Shown piece by piece: positions 22,063-32,277 of a stretch of DNA of 38,237 nucleotides. The number at the start of each line of letters is the position of its first letter. Positions within the stretch are counted from its first letter, which is position 1. The DNA is from Vulcanimicrobiota bacterium (GTDB lineage Bacteria; Vulcanimicrobiota; Vulcanimicrobiia; Vulcanimicrobiales; Vulcanimicrobiaceae), in the NCBI GenBank assembly GCA_027364935.1, contig DAHXOK010000001.1, positions 47,380 to 85,616 of the forward strand, read 5' to 3'. The notes below the pieces were generated by a model, which saw only the letters and a list, made by a program, of their open reading frames with translations, ran no database searches and was not told the origin of the DNA. Position numbers and translations under genes: made by a program.

Positions 22063-24428
22063 TGGATCGCCCCCTGAACGAAGCCGAAACTCGCGCCGAC
22101 CACATTGACCCTGCGCTGAAAGCCGCAGGATGGGGCATCGTTGAGGGTACTCGCGTAATGCGGGAGTACCACATCACCCAGGGTCGTCTCCAGGGCCACG
22201 GCAAGCGCAGCAAACCTGAGATCGCCGATTACGTTCTGGTCTACCGGAACCACATGCTTGCCGTCGTTGAAGCGAAGCGATGGGACTCCCATTATACCGA
22301 GGGCTTAGGACAGGCCAAAAAATACGCGGGCATGCTCGATGCCCGCTTCGCGTACGCCTCGAACGGCCAGAAGGTTTATCGCGTAGACATGGGCACCGGC
22401 AAGGAGGGCGACGTTACGGGGTATCTGAGTCCCGACGAGCTTTGGAACATCGTCTTTGCCAAGCAGAACGAATGGAGAGACCGATTCGCCGCCGTTCCCT
22501 TTGAGGATCGGGGCGGCAGCTGGGCTCCCCGTTACTATCAGGACATCTCCGTCAATAACGTCCTTGAGGCCATTGCAGACGGCAAAAAGCGGATTCTCCT
22601 AACGCTTGCAACCGGCACCGGAAAGACGATGATTGCCTTCCAGATCGCATGGAAGCTCTTTCAAAGCCGGTGGACACTGCAAGGAGGCCAGCAACGTAGA
22701 CCTCGGGTGCTGTTTCTCGCAGATCGAAACTTCCTAGCTAACCAGGCGTTCAACGACTTTTCCACCTTCGCCGAGGATGCACTTGTTCGGATAAGTCCCG
22801 AAGACATTCGCAAGAAGGGACGGGTGCCGAAGAACGGCAGCATCTTCTTTACTATCTTTCAGACGTTCATGAGCGGGCCACCCAAGGACGGGAAACCGAG
22901 CCCTTACTTTGGGGAATATTCACCTGACTTTTTTGACTTCATTGTCATCGACGAATGTCATCGAGGCGGTGCGAACGACGAGGGCACGTGGCGAGCCATT
23001 CTCGAGTACTTCGAGCCTGCCGTACAGCTTGGCCTTACCGCTACACCGAAGCGCAAAGACAATGTGGATACTTACGCTTACTTCGGGGAGCCCGTTTATG
23101 TCTACTCGCTCAAGCAAGGCATCAACGACGGCTTTCTGACACCGTTCAAGCTGCGACAGATTTCCACGACGCTCGATGAATACGTCTATACTCCAGATGA
23201 CAATATCGTTGAAGGCGAAGTCGAAGCCGGGAAGCGGTACACCGAAGCCGACTTCAACAAGATCATCGAGATTAAGGAGCGCGAGGCCTACCGAGTCAAG
23301 CAGTTCATGGATATGGTTGACCAACGAGAAAAGACATTGGTCTTCTGTGCTACCCAGAACCACGCTCTAGCAGTCCGCGATCTCATCAATCAATACAAGA
23401 CGAGCACCGATCCGAACTATTGCGTCCGTGTTACCGCAAATGACGGTGAGCTTGGTGAGGAATTTCTACGAGCGTTTCAAGACAACGAAAAGACGATCCC
23501 CACCGTCCTGACAACGTCCCAAAAACTTTCAACAGGCGTCAATGCTCGAAATATTCGCAATATTGTACTGATGCGGCCCATCAATTCGATGATCGAGTTC
23601 AAGCAGATTATCGGACGCGGCACTCGCCTCTACGACGGCAAAGACTATTTCACGATCTACGACTTCGTGAAGGCCCACCAGCATTTCAATGACCCGACCT
23701 GGGACGGCGAACCAGAAGACGAGACAACCGACAAGGGCGGCAACGGCCCCGGAGGAACCGGCGGGGGTGATCCAGGTGGCCCCCGCGAGCCACGGGAGTA
23801 CGAGCCCAGGCAAAAGGTGACCATAGCATTGGGCGACGGCAAAGTCCGACAGATACAAAGCATGGTCTCAACCAGTTTTTGGAGCACAGACGGCAAGCCA
23901 ATGTCCGCGCAGCAATTCTTGGAGAGCCTGTTTGGTGCGCTTCCCGAGTTCTTCAAGAATGAGGCAGAGCTGCGAGAGATATGGAGCGACCCTATGACCC
24001 GTAGGGTGCTTATCGAACGTCTTGCGGAAAAGGGCTTCGGGAAAGACCAGCTCGCCGAGATGCAGCATATTATCGATGCCGAGAAGAGCGATCTCTTCGA
24101 TGTACTCGGCTATGTTGCGTTCGCCCTACCGACTGAGACGCGCGAGGATCGAGCAACGCAGGCGCACGCCGATATAGCTGCGACGTTTACCGAAAAGCAG
24201 CAGGCGTTTCTCGATTTCGTCCTAGCACAGTACGTGCGCGAGGGTGTGGAAGAGCTGGACACCGAGAAGCTTTCCCCGTTGCTTAAGCTCAAATACAACA
24301 ATACGATTCAGGATGCAACAAGAGCCCTCGGTGATCCGAAAGTGATTCGACAGATGTTTGTCGGCTTCCAAAAATATCTATATCAACCGCGCAATTCGCC
24401 GATTGATAACCGCCCTCCGGGCTGCTAA
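22062..24428 (+). CDS. hsdR: Type I restriction endonuclease/translocase subunit
   Basis: This 788-residue protein has an N-terminal PD-(D/E)xK nuclease domain with PEIADYVLVY and the catalytic VVEAKRW (about 67-73). An SF2 helicase motor follows: Walker A ATGTGKT (183-189), DECH box (297-300), a LGLTATPKR motif III and the helicase C-terminal GRGTRLYDGKDYF. A Gly/Pro-rich linker near 565-585 precedes the C-terminal subunit-interaction region. HsdR translocates DNA and cleaves unmethylated targets. The start is GTG at 22062, sharing its G with the hsdS TAG stop. At 788 residues it belongs to the short HsdR class. All key residues are present, so the system should be functional. Confidence 0.95.
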   Translation: MDRPLNEAETRADHIDPALKAAGWGIVEGTRVMREYHITQGRLQGHGKRSKPEIADYVLVYRNHMLAVVEAKRWDSHYTEGLGQAKKYAGMLDARFAYASNGQKVYRVDMGTGKEGDVTGYLSPDELWNIVFAKQNEWRDRFAAVPFEDRGGSWAPRYYQDISVNNVLEAIADGKKRILLTLATGTGKTMIAFQIAWKLFQSRWTLQGGQQRRPRVLFLADRNFLANQAFNDFSTFAEDALVRISPEDIRKKGRVPKNGSIFFTIFQTFMSGPPKDGKPSPYFGEYSPDFFDFIVIDECHRGGANDEGTWRAILEYFEPAVQLGLTATPKRKDNVDTYAYFGEPVYVYSLKQGINDGFLTPFKLRQISTTLDEYVYTPDDNIVEGEVEAGKRYTEADFNKIIEIKEREAYRVKQFMDMVDQREKTLVFCATQNHALAVRDLINQYKTSTDPNYCVRVTANDGELGEEFLRAFQDNEKTIPTVLTTSQKLSTGVNARNIRNIVLMRPINSMIEFKQIIGRGTRLYDGKDYFTIYDFVKAHQHFNDPTWDGEPEDETTDKGGNGPGGTGGGDPGGPREPREYEPRQKVTIALGDGKVRQIQSMVSTSFWSTDGKPMSAQQFLESLFGALPEFFKNEAELREIWSDPMTRRVLIERLAEKGFGKDQLAEMQHIIDAEKSDLFDVLGYVAFALPTETREDRATQAHADIAATFTEKQQAFLDFVLAQYVREGVEELDTEKLSPLLKLKYNNTIQDATRALGDPKVIRQMFVGFQKYLYQPRNSPIDNRPPGC

Positions 24429-24909
24429 TGCAAAGACGTCCAGCGCCGCGCATCATTACATCGCTAAACGGTTCGGTCAAAAGAGGCTTCCTCATCAGCT
24501 TCGATTGCGATTTCTGCGCCGCAGAAAAGGCGCTACCACCACGTGCTAATGCCTGCTGCCGCGATCATTCCAGAGGCCACCCCAGATAATCTCGTAGAAA
24601 GAGCGCCGTTATCGGTCGCACTTTATTGGCGAAGTACAAGAAGGTAGCATTAGAAGTGCTCCATATCCCGCACGCGCTTTGCATGATTATGAGCACACCT
24701 GGCTTGCGCCAAGCCACCATTCCAGGAAATGGTCGAGAAAGCCAAAAGTCGACGTCTCAGGGATTAGACGCATAGTGGGGTTCATGTTCTCTAGCGGTTG
24801 GGCCAGGACTTTTATGCGGTCCTGAAACGATTAACAGGCACTGGCTCTGAGGTCAAGCCTTCCCGGCAAGCGACCTTCGACATCACTCTTTCGGTAAGGG
24901 ACTAGAACT
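24429..24909. other. Intergenic stretch after hsdR
   Basis: About 480 bp lack a supported gene. Short open frames here resemble no known family and lack ribosome-binding sites. I see no RNA gene, terminator with a T-tract or repeat array. The last 15 nt hold an AAGGGA that can serve as the Shine-Dalgarno of the next gene. Confidence 0.45.
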
Positions 24910-26553
24910 ATGTCATCTCGTTCGGAATTGTGGGATCTGGCAAACGAACTCCGAAGATCTCAAAGTCTCGATCTCACGGCACTGGTCAACGCAGCGAAAC
25001 AGCACGGGATCCCAATAGATATCCGCGCTGTCCGTGATTTCGCTTGGGCTCTGGGTGGCCTAGCTCCACTTACCCCGGACGAGTCTTTGGTCGATACGCT
25101 CAAGTATCTTGCACGTAGCCGGAGCCCAAGAAGCGTACTCGACCCATGGGCCAGCATTGGACACATCGTTCTTCCCGTCGCTGACGCCGTCAAGCTGCAA
25201 GATGCCGTAGCGATTACTATGCACGCCAGCGACGCGGAAGTCGGCAAGATAATCGACGCTGACGGGCGGCTGCGCTGGTTGATCGGCGATCCCCTGAGTA
25301 AGCTGGACGAAGTAGGCGAGTTCGAGCTTATTGTGAGTTGCCCGCCCTGGGGATACAAGGGCCGTAATGACAGTCTTCTGCTGAACGGCGTCCTCGTGCG
25401 GGCCGATTACGGAAATCTCCTCGTAGCAAAGTCATGCGCCGCGCATCTAACACAAGATGGCATCGGCGCATTCGTGCTGCCTCGATCTGCAATCTTCAGA
25501 CAAAACCCGGAAAGCCTTCGAGCGGTGCTCGACCCCTTGGGCCTGAACTTGTCAGCGCTCGTCCATGTTCCCAACGGCTTCTTCGCGGGCACTAGTATTG
25601 ATAGTTATCTCGTCATCATTGAGCGTCACGCCCATGCGGACTTGTTCATCGCTGAGATCAGTCACTCTCACCAGCACAACGAAGAGATAGTCAACAATCT
25701 CCTCGCACGAAGGAGCAGCGACGACCTTTCTACGGGCTATATCACAAGGCTCGTTGACTTTTCCAGCTATCAGGAAATCGACGCAAAGCAACGCGCTGAG
25801 CAGCTCGCGCTCCGCATGGGGGCTAAGCCGGTGCCGATGTCAGACATCAGTAGCGAGATCAATCTTACTAGGTCCAAAGATCCACAAACGTTTCTCGACA
25901 AGGACAACGCTATCTACCTGCCGCTCATAGGAACTAGTCCTGCGCGTACCTCGCGCAACGAGCTTTCGCTTAAGGCGCATAACTATGCCCAGATCGTGCT
26001 AGATCCCGAAAAGGCATTAGCGCCGTACGTCGCCGGTTACTTCAACTCGGCCTTGGGACGCATCACCCTGGAGGGGTTGAAGTCGGGAGCTACGATTCAG
26101 CACGTTACGAAGAAAGCATTGCAACATTGCACCGTGTATCTCGTTGACATCAACACGCAATTACAGTGCATACAAGCAGACTCGAAGGCGTCCAATCTCA
26201 TGAGCGAACTGAGCACTTTGCGCAGTAGTGTGTGGGACGATCCGCGCGCGATTAGAAAACTTACCATGCAGCTAGAAAAAGTAAACAACGAAGACACGCT
26301 ACTTTCCTGGATGGACCGGCTGCCTTTCCCGCTGGCCTCGATTCTTTGGACTTACAATAGCGTGGGTCACGATGATGACAAGCAGCGTTACGAGCACCTT
26401 CTTCACTTTTTTGAAGCTCTCGTTGAATTCTACGCCATCATCATGTGGAGCGCTATGTACAATACTCCCGCACTGCGGAATGATGGGCGATTCCCGCTGC
26501 GAAAGGACAAGCCGTTTAGAACTTCATTTGAACAGAGTACTTTTGGTACATGA
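24910..26553 (+). CDS. Methyltransferase-like/HsdS-like protein, N-terminal part of a split gene
   Basis: This 547-residue protein has a SAM-methyltransferase-like half and a specificity-like half. The motif I region is VLDPWASIGHIVLP (76-89) and the motif IV region is VSCPPWG (142-148), where Cys replaces the Asn/Asp of (N/D)PPW. From about residue 330 the text IYLPLIGTSPARTS and FNSALGRITLEGLKSGATIQ resembles a type I target-recognition half-domain. The last part (DRLPFPLASILWTYNS, then HLLHFFEALVEFYAIIMWSA) begins a helical domain that continues in frame in the next reading frame. The stop TGA (26551-26553) lies where a Trp would fit (FGT-stop-MELAGRLAK). It is probably one 776-residue gene with a nonsense mutation, or a coupled two-part protein. 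A defence role is inferred from the hsd neighbours. Confidence 0.7.
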   Translation: MSSRSELWDLANELRRSQSLDLTALVNAAKQHGIPIDIRAVRDFAWALGGLAPLTPDESLVDTLKYLARSRSPRSVLDPWASIGHIVLPVADAVKLQDAVAITMHASDAEVGKIIDADGRLRWLIGDPLSKLDEVGEFELIVSCPPWGYKGRNDSLLLNGVLVRADYGNLLVAKSCAAHLTQDGIGAFVLPRSAIFRQNPESLRAVLDPLGLNLSALVHVPNGFFAGTSIDSYLVIIERHAHADLFIAEISHSHQHNEEIVNNLLARRSSDDLSTGYITRLVDFSSYQEIDAKQRAEQLALRMGAKPVPMSDISSEINLTRSKDPQTFLDKDNAIYLPLIGTSPARTSRNELSLKAHNYAQIVLDPEKALAPYVAGYFNSALGRITLEGLKSGATIQHVTKKALQHCTVYLVDINTQLQCIQADSKASNLMSELSTLRSSVWDDPRAIRKLTMQLEKVNNEDTLLSWMDRLPFPLASILWTYNSVGHDDDKQRYEHLLHFFEALVEFYAIIMWSAMYNTPALRNDGRFPLRKDKPFRTSFEQSTFGT

Positions 26554-27240
26554 ATGGAACTGGCGGGGCGACTTGCCAAGTTTGGCAGAACTCTTCTCAA
26601 CGGCGATGACGACGGTAAGGCTGCGCTCAGCGTCGGTTTCGGGACGCGGGACGAAGAAATATTGAACTCACTATTTGCAAGCGAGATCATTGAGCAACTC
26701 CAGAACGCGAACAACATTCGAAACAGAACTGTTGGACACGGCGGGATCGTTGGGCAGGAAGAGGCGAAGAACCGGCGCGTATTACTTGAGAGTTCCTTAG
26801 CGGTGGTTCGCGGCAGCATAGGCGACATATGGCAGAGATATGCTCTTCTAAGAGCGGGAGCCGCGCGAATTAGGAACGGCTTGTACGAGTATGAAGCGGA
26901 GAATGTGATGGGAAGATCGACGCCTTTTAAGAAAGTGCAAGTTACGACTCGGAACCCGGTGGACTATGGCCGGTTGTTCATTTTTGCTTATGACTCTAAC
27001 ACTGCTGTTCCACTCGCTCCATTGGTCGTAATCGGACCTCCACCGGAGAACGCTCAGAATGCGTGCTATTTTTACAATCGCATGGATGGAGCAAAGGTCC
27101 GATTCGTCTCGTACCACTTTGATAAGCAAGCTGAAATCTTGCAGTCCGGCCCTGAAATCACTGAGTCCCTCAAGAGGCTCATGGAAGTCACGGGGTTCGG
27201 TGCTCGTGTACACTTAGCTTCCGGTCAAGCTGAATCTTGA
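26554..27240 (+). CDS. C-terminal part of the split methyltransferase-like gene
   Basis: These 228 residues follow the upstream TGA directly and in the same frame, beginning with ATG (TGAATG). The text continues the helical domain (AGRLAKFGRTLL, IRNRTVGHGGIVGQEEAKNR). It ends in a beta-rich segment (PVDYGRLFIFAYDSNTAVPL, NACYFYNRMDGAKVRFVSYH). HGGIVG and CYFYNR blocks like these belong to the C-terminal region of related methyltransferase/specificity proteins as I recall them, which supports a single original gene. No Shine-Dalgarno precedes the ATG, so translation would need stop-start coupling or readthrough. Function alone is unknown. Confidence 0.55.
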   Translation: MELAGRLAKFGRTLLNGDDDGKAALSVGFGTRDEEILNSLFASEIIEQLQNANNIRNRTVGHGGIVGQEEAKNRRVLLESSLAVVRGSIGDIWQRYALLRAGAARIRNGLYEYEAENVMGRSTPFKKVQVTTRNPVDYGRLFIFAYDSNTAVPLAPLVVIGPPPENAQNACYFYNRMDGAKVRFVSYHFDKQAEILQSGPEITESLKRLMEVTGFGARVHLASGQAES

Positions 27241-27283
27241 ACGGGGCGTGGGCTGGCAGAGTCGCAGTCGCTGCCTGCGCAGC

Positions 27284-27312
27284 TTGACAAACCGCCAACT
27301 GCTTAGTACAAT
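27284..27312 (+). promoter_or_regulatory. Near-consensus sigma-70-type promoter
   Basis: TTGACA (27284-27289), 17 nt and TACAAT (27307-27312) make one of the best promoters in the window. A transcript would start near 27319 and first meet the tiny frame GTG-AAC-GTG-ACC-GCG-TAA at 27318. It then runs into the downstream hypothetical gene and towards the lipase. Confidence 0.75.
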
Positions 27313-27454
27313 TTAATGTGAACGTGACCGCGTAAAGCAACATCGGACGAACAAGAACCCTCAGGCACTGGTGGTTCTTTTCAATTCTGCGAGTCAGCAC
27401 AGCGTTGCTGCGCTTTACCTCAAGCGACAACAGGTAGCTGCGTATCCATTACGT

Positions 27455-27991
27455 ATGTCCAGAATCGAACGGCCGGTAGAATACGGCCGAGAAGGAGTGA
27501 AAACTACGGATCATCTCGAGCAGGGCCGTAGAGCCCTAGACGCATCTCCGGTCATCAAGATGAACCGCGAGGAAGTCCTGGGGCCATCGGCAGTAGAGCA
27601 ACTGTGCCGTGCCGCCGAGCAGCTCGGCTGGACGATTCGAAAGCGGCATGATGAAGGCGACCATCACGCCATTGGCATCGAGGTTGACGGTCGCCGCTAT
27701 AGCATCCACTGGTATGCCACGGCGCCTGAAAAGCTTATTCTGGGGTTGGATTACCGGCTCCCGGACGACGTCGAAGAGCTTCCCTTACGCCGCCGCGTCG
27801 CGGATGTTGAAGCGCGGACGTGGTTCCTCAAGGTCATTCCATCCATTGACGCTCGAAGTATAAACTTCACGTGTGAGACACATCTGAATCGCGAAGACCT
27901 TGAGGCTGTTCTAAGAGATGCCCGTATGATAGTTGATGCTGGAGCTATGCAATTTTTTGGCGGCACCAAGAGCGGGGAGGAAAACTCATGA
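27455..27991 (+). CDS. Uncharacterised protein
   Basis: I do not recognise a named family. From the ATG at 27455 the product is 178 residues. The middle and C-terminal parts (about 60-165) read as an alpha/beta domain with alternating strands: AIGIEVDGRRYSIHWYA, LILGLDYRLP, WFLKVIPSIDARSINFTCET and a final helix LEAVLRDARMIVDAG. This pattern is loosely reminiscent of YbjN or secretion-chaperone-like folds. The frame is open upstream to a GTG at 27371, so the start is uncertain. It is driven by the strong promoter at 27284-27312, and its stop overlaps the next possible start by 4 nt. Confidence 0.6.
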   Translation: MSRIERPVEYGREGVKTTDHLEQGRRALDASPVIKMNREEVLGPSAVEQLCRAAEQLGWTIRKRHDEGDHHAIGIEVDGRRYSIHWYATAPEKLILGLDYRLPDDVEELPLRRRVADVEARTWFLKVIPSIDARSINFTCETHLNREDLEAVLRDARMIVDAGAMQFFGGTKSGEENS

Positions 27992-28257
27992 AGAGACTCC
28001 CGAAAGCCTTCGTCGGCACGGTACGCGGCTCAATGAAAATATCGGTGCCCTTATTAAAAAAGAGCGTTGCAATATATAAACGTGTGGAAGTGGGGCCTGT
28101 CATTTACCCCAGCCTACTTTCTGAGGGTATGGTAGTGGGGGTGGGTGCTCACGGCGACGTTCGATCACGGCCGGCGCGACGGTGCCCGTATAATCTTGTG
28201 CGCGACAGTCGTGCCGTGTCGTGCGGTGGGAATATGGCGCACCGCGCGGGAAGCTAG
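27988..28257 (+). CDS. Possible small protein overlapping the upstream gene
   Basis: The ATG lies in an ATGA overlap with the upstream stop, after a GGGGAGG-like Shine-Dalgarno (27976-27981 region). This favours real translation. The first about 45 residues (RLPKAFVGTVRGSMKISVPL) look protein-like. The remainder is Arg/Gly-rich with low-complexity character and may be chance reading. No family is recognised. Confidence 0.35.
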   Translation: MKRLPKAFVGTVRGSMKISVPLLKKSVAIYKRVEVGPVIYPSLLSEGMVVGVGAHGDVRSRPARRCPYNLVRDSRAVSCGGNMAHRAGS

Positions 28258-28292
28258 CGCGTCTGAACTTCTTGAGCTAGAGGTGGGGCCTT

Positions 28293-28519
28293 ATGCCTTT
28301 CGATCCGATCCAAGCAGCGAACGCTGGGGAGTTCATCGTTGCTGCGGCTAGGATGTACAACGGGGGCAAGGGCGGACTGACCCCCAATCCAGTTGGCGTC
28401 CCCCAAGGTTACACCGTTCACTCGTACATCATCATGAACGATTTCCTGCCGTGGAAGTCGATGATGGAGTTCTACGGATTCATAGCGACCAACGATGAAA
28501 AGACAAATAGCATTGTGGC
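28293..28519 (+). pseudogene. 5' part of class-3 lipase gene, interrupted by IS21
   Basis: The ATG at 28293 follows AGGTGGGG. The fragment encodes 75 residues (IQAANAGEFIVAAARMYNGG and LPWKSMMEFYGFIATND). It breaks after GTGGC (28515-28519), where the IS21-family element begins. Joining 28519 to 30473 restores one open frame of 283 codons with the reading NSIVAMRGTTGATEWLDDF, the classic lipase beta-strand and oxyanion region. The gene was therefore intact until the insertion. Any polypeptide from this end lacks all catalytic residues. Confidence 0.8.
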
Positions 28520-28567
28520 TGTTAACGTCGGCTGAAAAGTGACCCGGTTTGCCCCGATATCGCCGGT

Positions 28568-30387
<1,820 letters not shown>

Positions 30388-30467
30388 CGCGAACAGCAGT
30401 TCGCGATCGGGTCAGGTGGGTAAATTTTCAACCGGCGGGGTGGGGCAATTTTACTCCGGCGCTAACA

Positions 30468-31094
30468 GTAGCGATGCGCGGGACAACTGGCGCTACAGAG
30501 TGGCTAGACGACTTTCACATCGGTCTTGTTCCATTTCCAGGATTCAATGAGTGCGGCAGCATCGAAAAGGGATTCGGAGAAATATACAAGACCATACGGG
30601 TGGTTCCGCAGGGCTGGGACCCACACAGAGCCAGCGTCGTAGAGGAGTACACCTTCGCCCAGCAGGTAGCAGCCGCGATTGCTTCACACGCTGGCGCCAC
30701 AGCCGATCAGCTAGCAGCGACGCACCGGGTAACCGTGGCTGGTCACAGCCTTGGTGCAGCCTTGGTCACGCTCTATGTTATGGAGAACGTGCGGCGCAAT
30801 TTGCTGAGCACGCCTCTAGTCTACACATTTGGGTCGCCACGTGTCGGAGATCATGCCTTCGCTCAGATTTATGACCAACTGCCGGGCATTACGACATGGA
30901 GAATCGTGAACGAACATGATCTCGTTCCGAATATTCCGCCGGACGTCTTTGGATTTGTTCACGTCAACACAGAACAGAGGCTCCTTGATGCGAGTGTGCA
31001 CCCGAGCGTCGCCTGTCGTCATTCGATGGCATCATACATGCACTTGCTCGATCCTGCGCGCTGGCAGCTTGAATCTCAATGCATTCTGCGCTGA
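30468..31094 (+). pseudogene. 3' part of class-3 lipase gene
   Basis: After the right end of the IS element the frame resumes with AMRGTTGATEWLDDFHIGLV. It contains the nucleophile elbow VAGHSLGAAL, the conserved TFGSPRVGD strand with the presumed catalytic Asp region (VNEHDLVPNIPP) and a C-terminal His (CRHSMASYMHLL). These are the Ser-Asp-His triad elements of fungal-type class-3 lipases. Together with the 5' fragment the protein would be 282 residues. It has no signal peptide, so the original enzyme was probably cytoplasmic or exported by another route. A lipase beside defence genes could be an effector, but this one is disrupted. Confidence 0.82.
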
Positions 31095-31107
31095 GCCTCT
31101 TGCGGAG

Positions 31108-31284
31108 ATGCGGGCGGTGGGCCTGAGTCCCGGAAATAGCGGCGAGGCAGCGAAGAAGAGGGGCGCGAAGCTGGCCGAGAGCAATAAGAAAACGCAGCCT
31201 TGGGCTATCGCCTCACGAGATGCGCGCGCGCGGAAAGCGGGGCGGATGGGGAGGTACAGAAATGACGCCCACCGGAACCACTGA
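31108..31284 (+). CDS. Small basic protein, copy A (5'-shortened)
   Basis: These 58 residues are rich in Lys, Arg and Ala: GEAAKKRGAKLAESN, then ARARKAGRMGRYRN. They are clearly homologous to the 83-residue product at 32026-32277 (GGEAAKKRGAKLAESN, MRARKAAQMRHYR). The DNA of the shared core (about 31141-31184) is about 90% identical to 32128-32172. The first about 25 residues of the longer copy are missing; the homology begins just after the lipase stop. Like copy B, it overlaps the start of the following gene (31262). The function is unknown; the charge suggests nucleic-acid binding. Confidence 0.45.
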   Translation: MRAVGLSPGNSGEAAKKRGAKLAESNKKTQPWAIASRDARARKAGRMGRYRNDAHRNH

Positions 31285-31798
31285 AGCGGCTAGCTTCAGG
31301 GCAAGCATCATCGCAAGACGCCCTTTGCTTCAATATCTCTTTGAGACTACGCTGCATAACTTGACTTTCGTGCAGGGACAGGCCGTTGGGAGCGAAGAGG
31401 TAACTGCCGCGCAGTGGATGTCCCAGGACTGTGCGAACGCACTTGTAGTGATACTCGATTACGCCTTGTCCCGGTTTTTGGTTACTGCCAAGCTGATTCG
31501 GGCGAATGACGGGCGTAGGAAACTGCAAGAAGCGTTGAGCGTACGTGGCCCCGAGGCGTACGGTAGCGTTAGGCTTGGTCAAGCGATTGCGACCCTTGCC
31601 GATGTGGCGCGTCATCTTTCTGAATTCCAGGCTGATGAGCCGCCGAGCGACTTCAATCAAGAAGTTCTTGACAGCCTGGGACTATCGCAAAAGCACGACC
31701 AGGCTGCTGCGCAGTTTTTGCAAAACCTTCGAAAGCAAAGCTCAGCGTTTGCCTCATACGATGCCTTCGAGTGTGGATTACTTGCCATTGCCAGCTAA
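31262..31798 (+). CDS. Uncharacterised helical protein
   Basis: This 178-residue protein has no family I recognise. The ATG at 31262 follows a good Shine-Dalgarno (GGGGAGG, 31248-31254). The sequence reads as mostly helical: RASIIARRPLLQYLFETTLH, MSQDCANALVVILDYALSRF, LGQAIATLADVARHLSEF and a final FLQNLRKQSSAFASYDAF. There is no signal peptide and no clear membrane segment. It lies between the two copies of the small basic gene, in the run that ends with a SIR2-like effector. A role in that putative system is a guess from position. Confidence 0.6.
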   Translation: MTPTGTTEAASFRASIIARRPLLQYLFETTLHNLTFVQGQAVGSEEVTAAQWMSQDCANALVVILDYALSRFLVTAKLIRANDGRRKLQEALSVRGPEAYGSVRLGQAIATLADVARHLSEFQADEPPSDFNQEVLDSLGLSQKHDQAAAQFLQNLRKQSSAFASYDAFECGLLAIAS

Positions 31799-31834
31799 AG
31801 GTTTTGTGAGGGGACCACATCGCGGCGGATTGCC

Positions 31835-32029
31835 ATGAGCCCTCGCTCTCGACAATGGCTCTTGGCGTTCTGGATAGGCTATGCAGTGTATTTGATCGGG
31901 CCGGCAATCTACACATGGCGTTCGTACCATCCTGATGCGCTACAGTTCTCGAATTCGCTGGCCATTATTTTCGGCCTATTCGCCTGCGTGTTCAGTATCA
32001 TTGCCTTGACGCGGCGTCGTAAGCAATGA
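31835..32029 (+). CDS. Small two-helix membrane protein
   Basis: This 64-residue protein has two hydrophobic helices (about 8-28, LLAFWIGYAVYLIGPAIY, and 40-58, NSLAIIFGLFACVFSIIALT). A short loop separates them, and the C-terminus is basic (TRRRKQ), which suggests the tail stays in the cytoplasm. No family is recognised. The stop overlaps the start of the next small gene by 4 nt (ATGA), so the two are translationally coupled. Small membrane proteins of this sort occur as effectors or anchors in defence operons, but here this is only context. Confidence 0.55.
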   Translation: MSPRSRQWLLAFWIGYAVYLIGPAIYTWRSYHPDALQFSNSLAIIFGLFACVFSIIALTRRRKQ

Positions 32030-32277
32030 TGGTTTGGGGATCGAACGCCCAGCAGCGAAAACCCATCGAGAAGGCACATGCCAGGCTCGCCGAAATGCGC
32101 CGGGCGGGACTCGATCTCGGGCACGGCGGCGAGGCAGCGAAGAAGCGCGGCGCGAAGCTGGCGGAAAGCAATCGTAGGAGGGCTTTAGGGTTGACGCCAG
32201 ACGAAATGCGGGCGCGGAAAGCGGCACAAATGCGTCACTATCGCATCGCTCAGCGGAGGGAACGTGGCGCGACGTAG
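32026..32277 (+). CDS. Small basic protein, copy B
   Basis: This 83-residue, strongly basic protein starts in the ATGA overlap with the upstream membrane-protein gene and overlaps the next gene by 14 nt. It contains a helical N-terminus (RKPIEKAHARLAEMRRAGLD) and then the shared core GGEAAKKRGAKLAESNRRR. It ends with TPDEMRARKAAQMRHYR. The repeated Ala/Lys/Arg pattern is like the short DNA-contact motifs seen in phage-type proteins. I cannot assign a family. It is the full-length paralogue of the gene at 31108-31284. Confidence 0.55.
   Translation: MMVWGSNAQQRKPIEKAHARLAEMRRAGLDLGHGGEAAKKRGAKLAESNRRRALGLTPDEMRARKAAQMRHYRIAQRRERGAT

Noticed and set aside
26551-26553. TGA reassigned as Trp in this organism
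   Set aside because: Several intact genes here (hipB, the SQR-like gene, istA, the wHTH antitoxin) end naturally in TGA.
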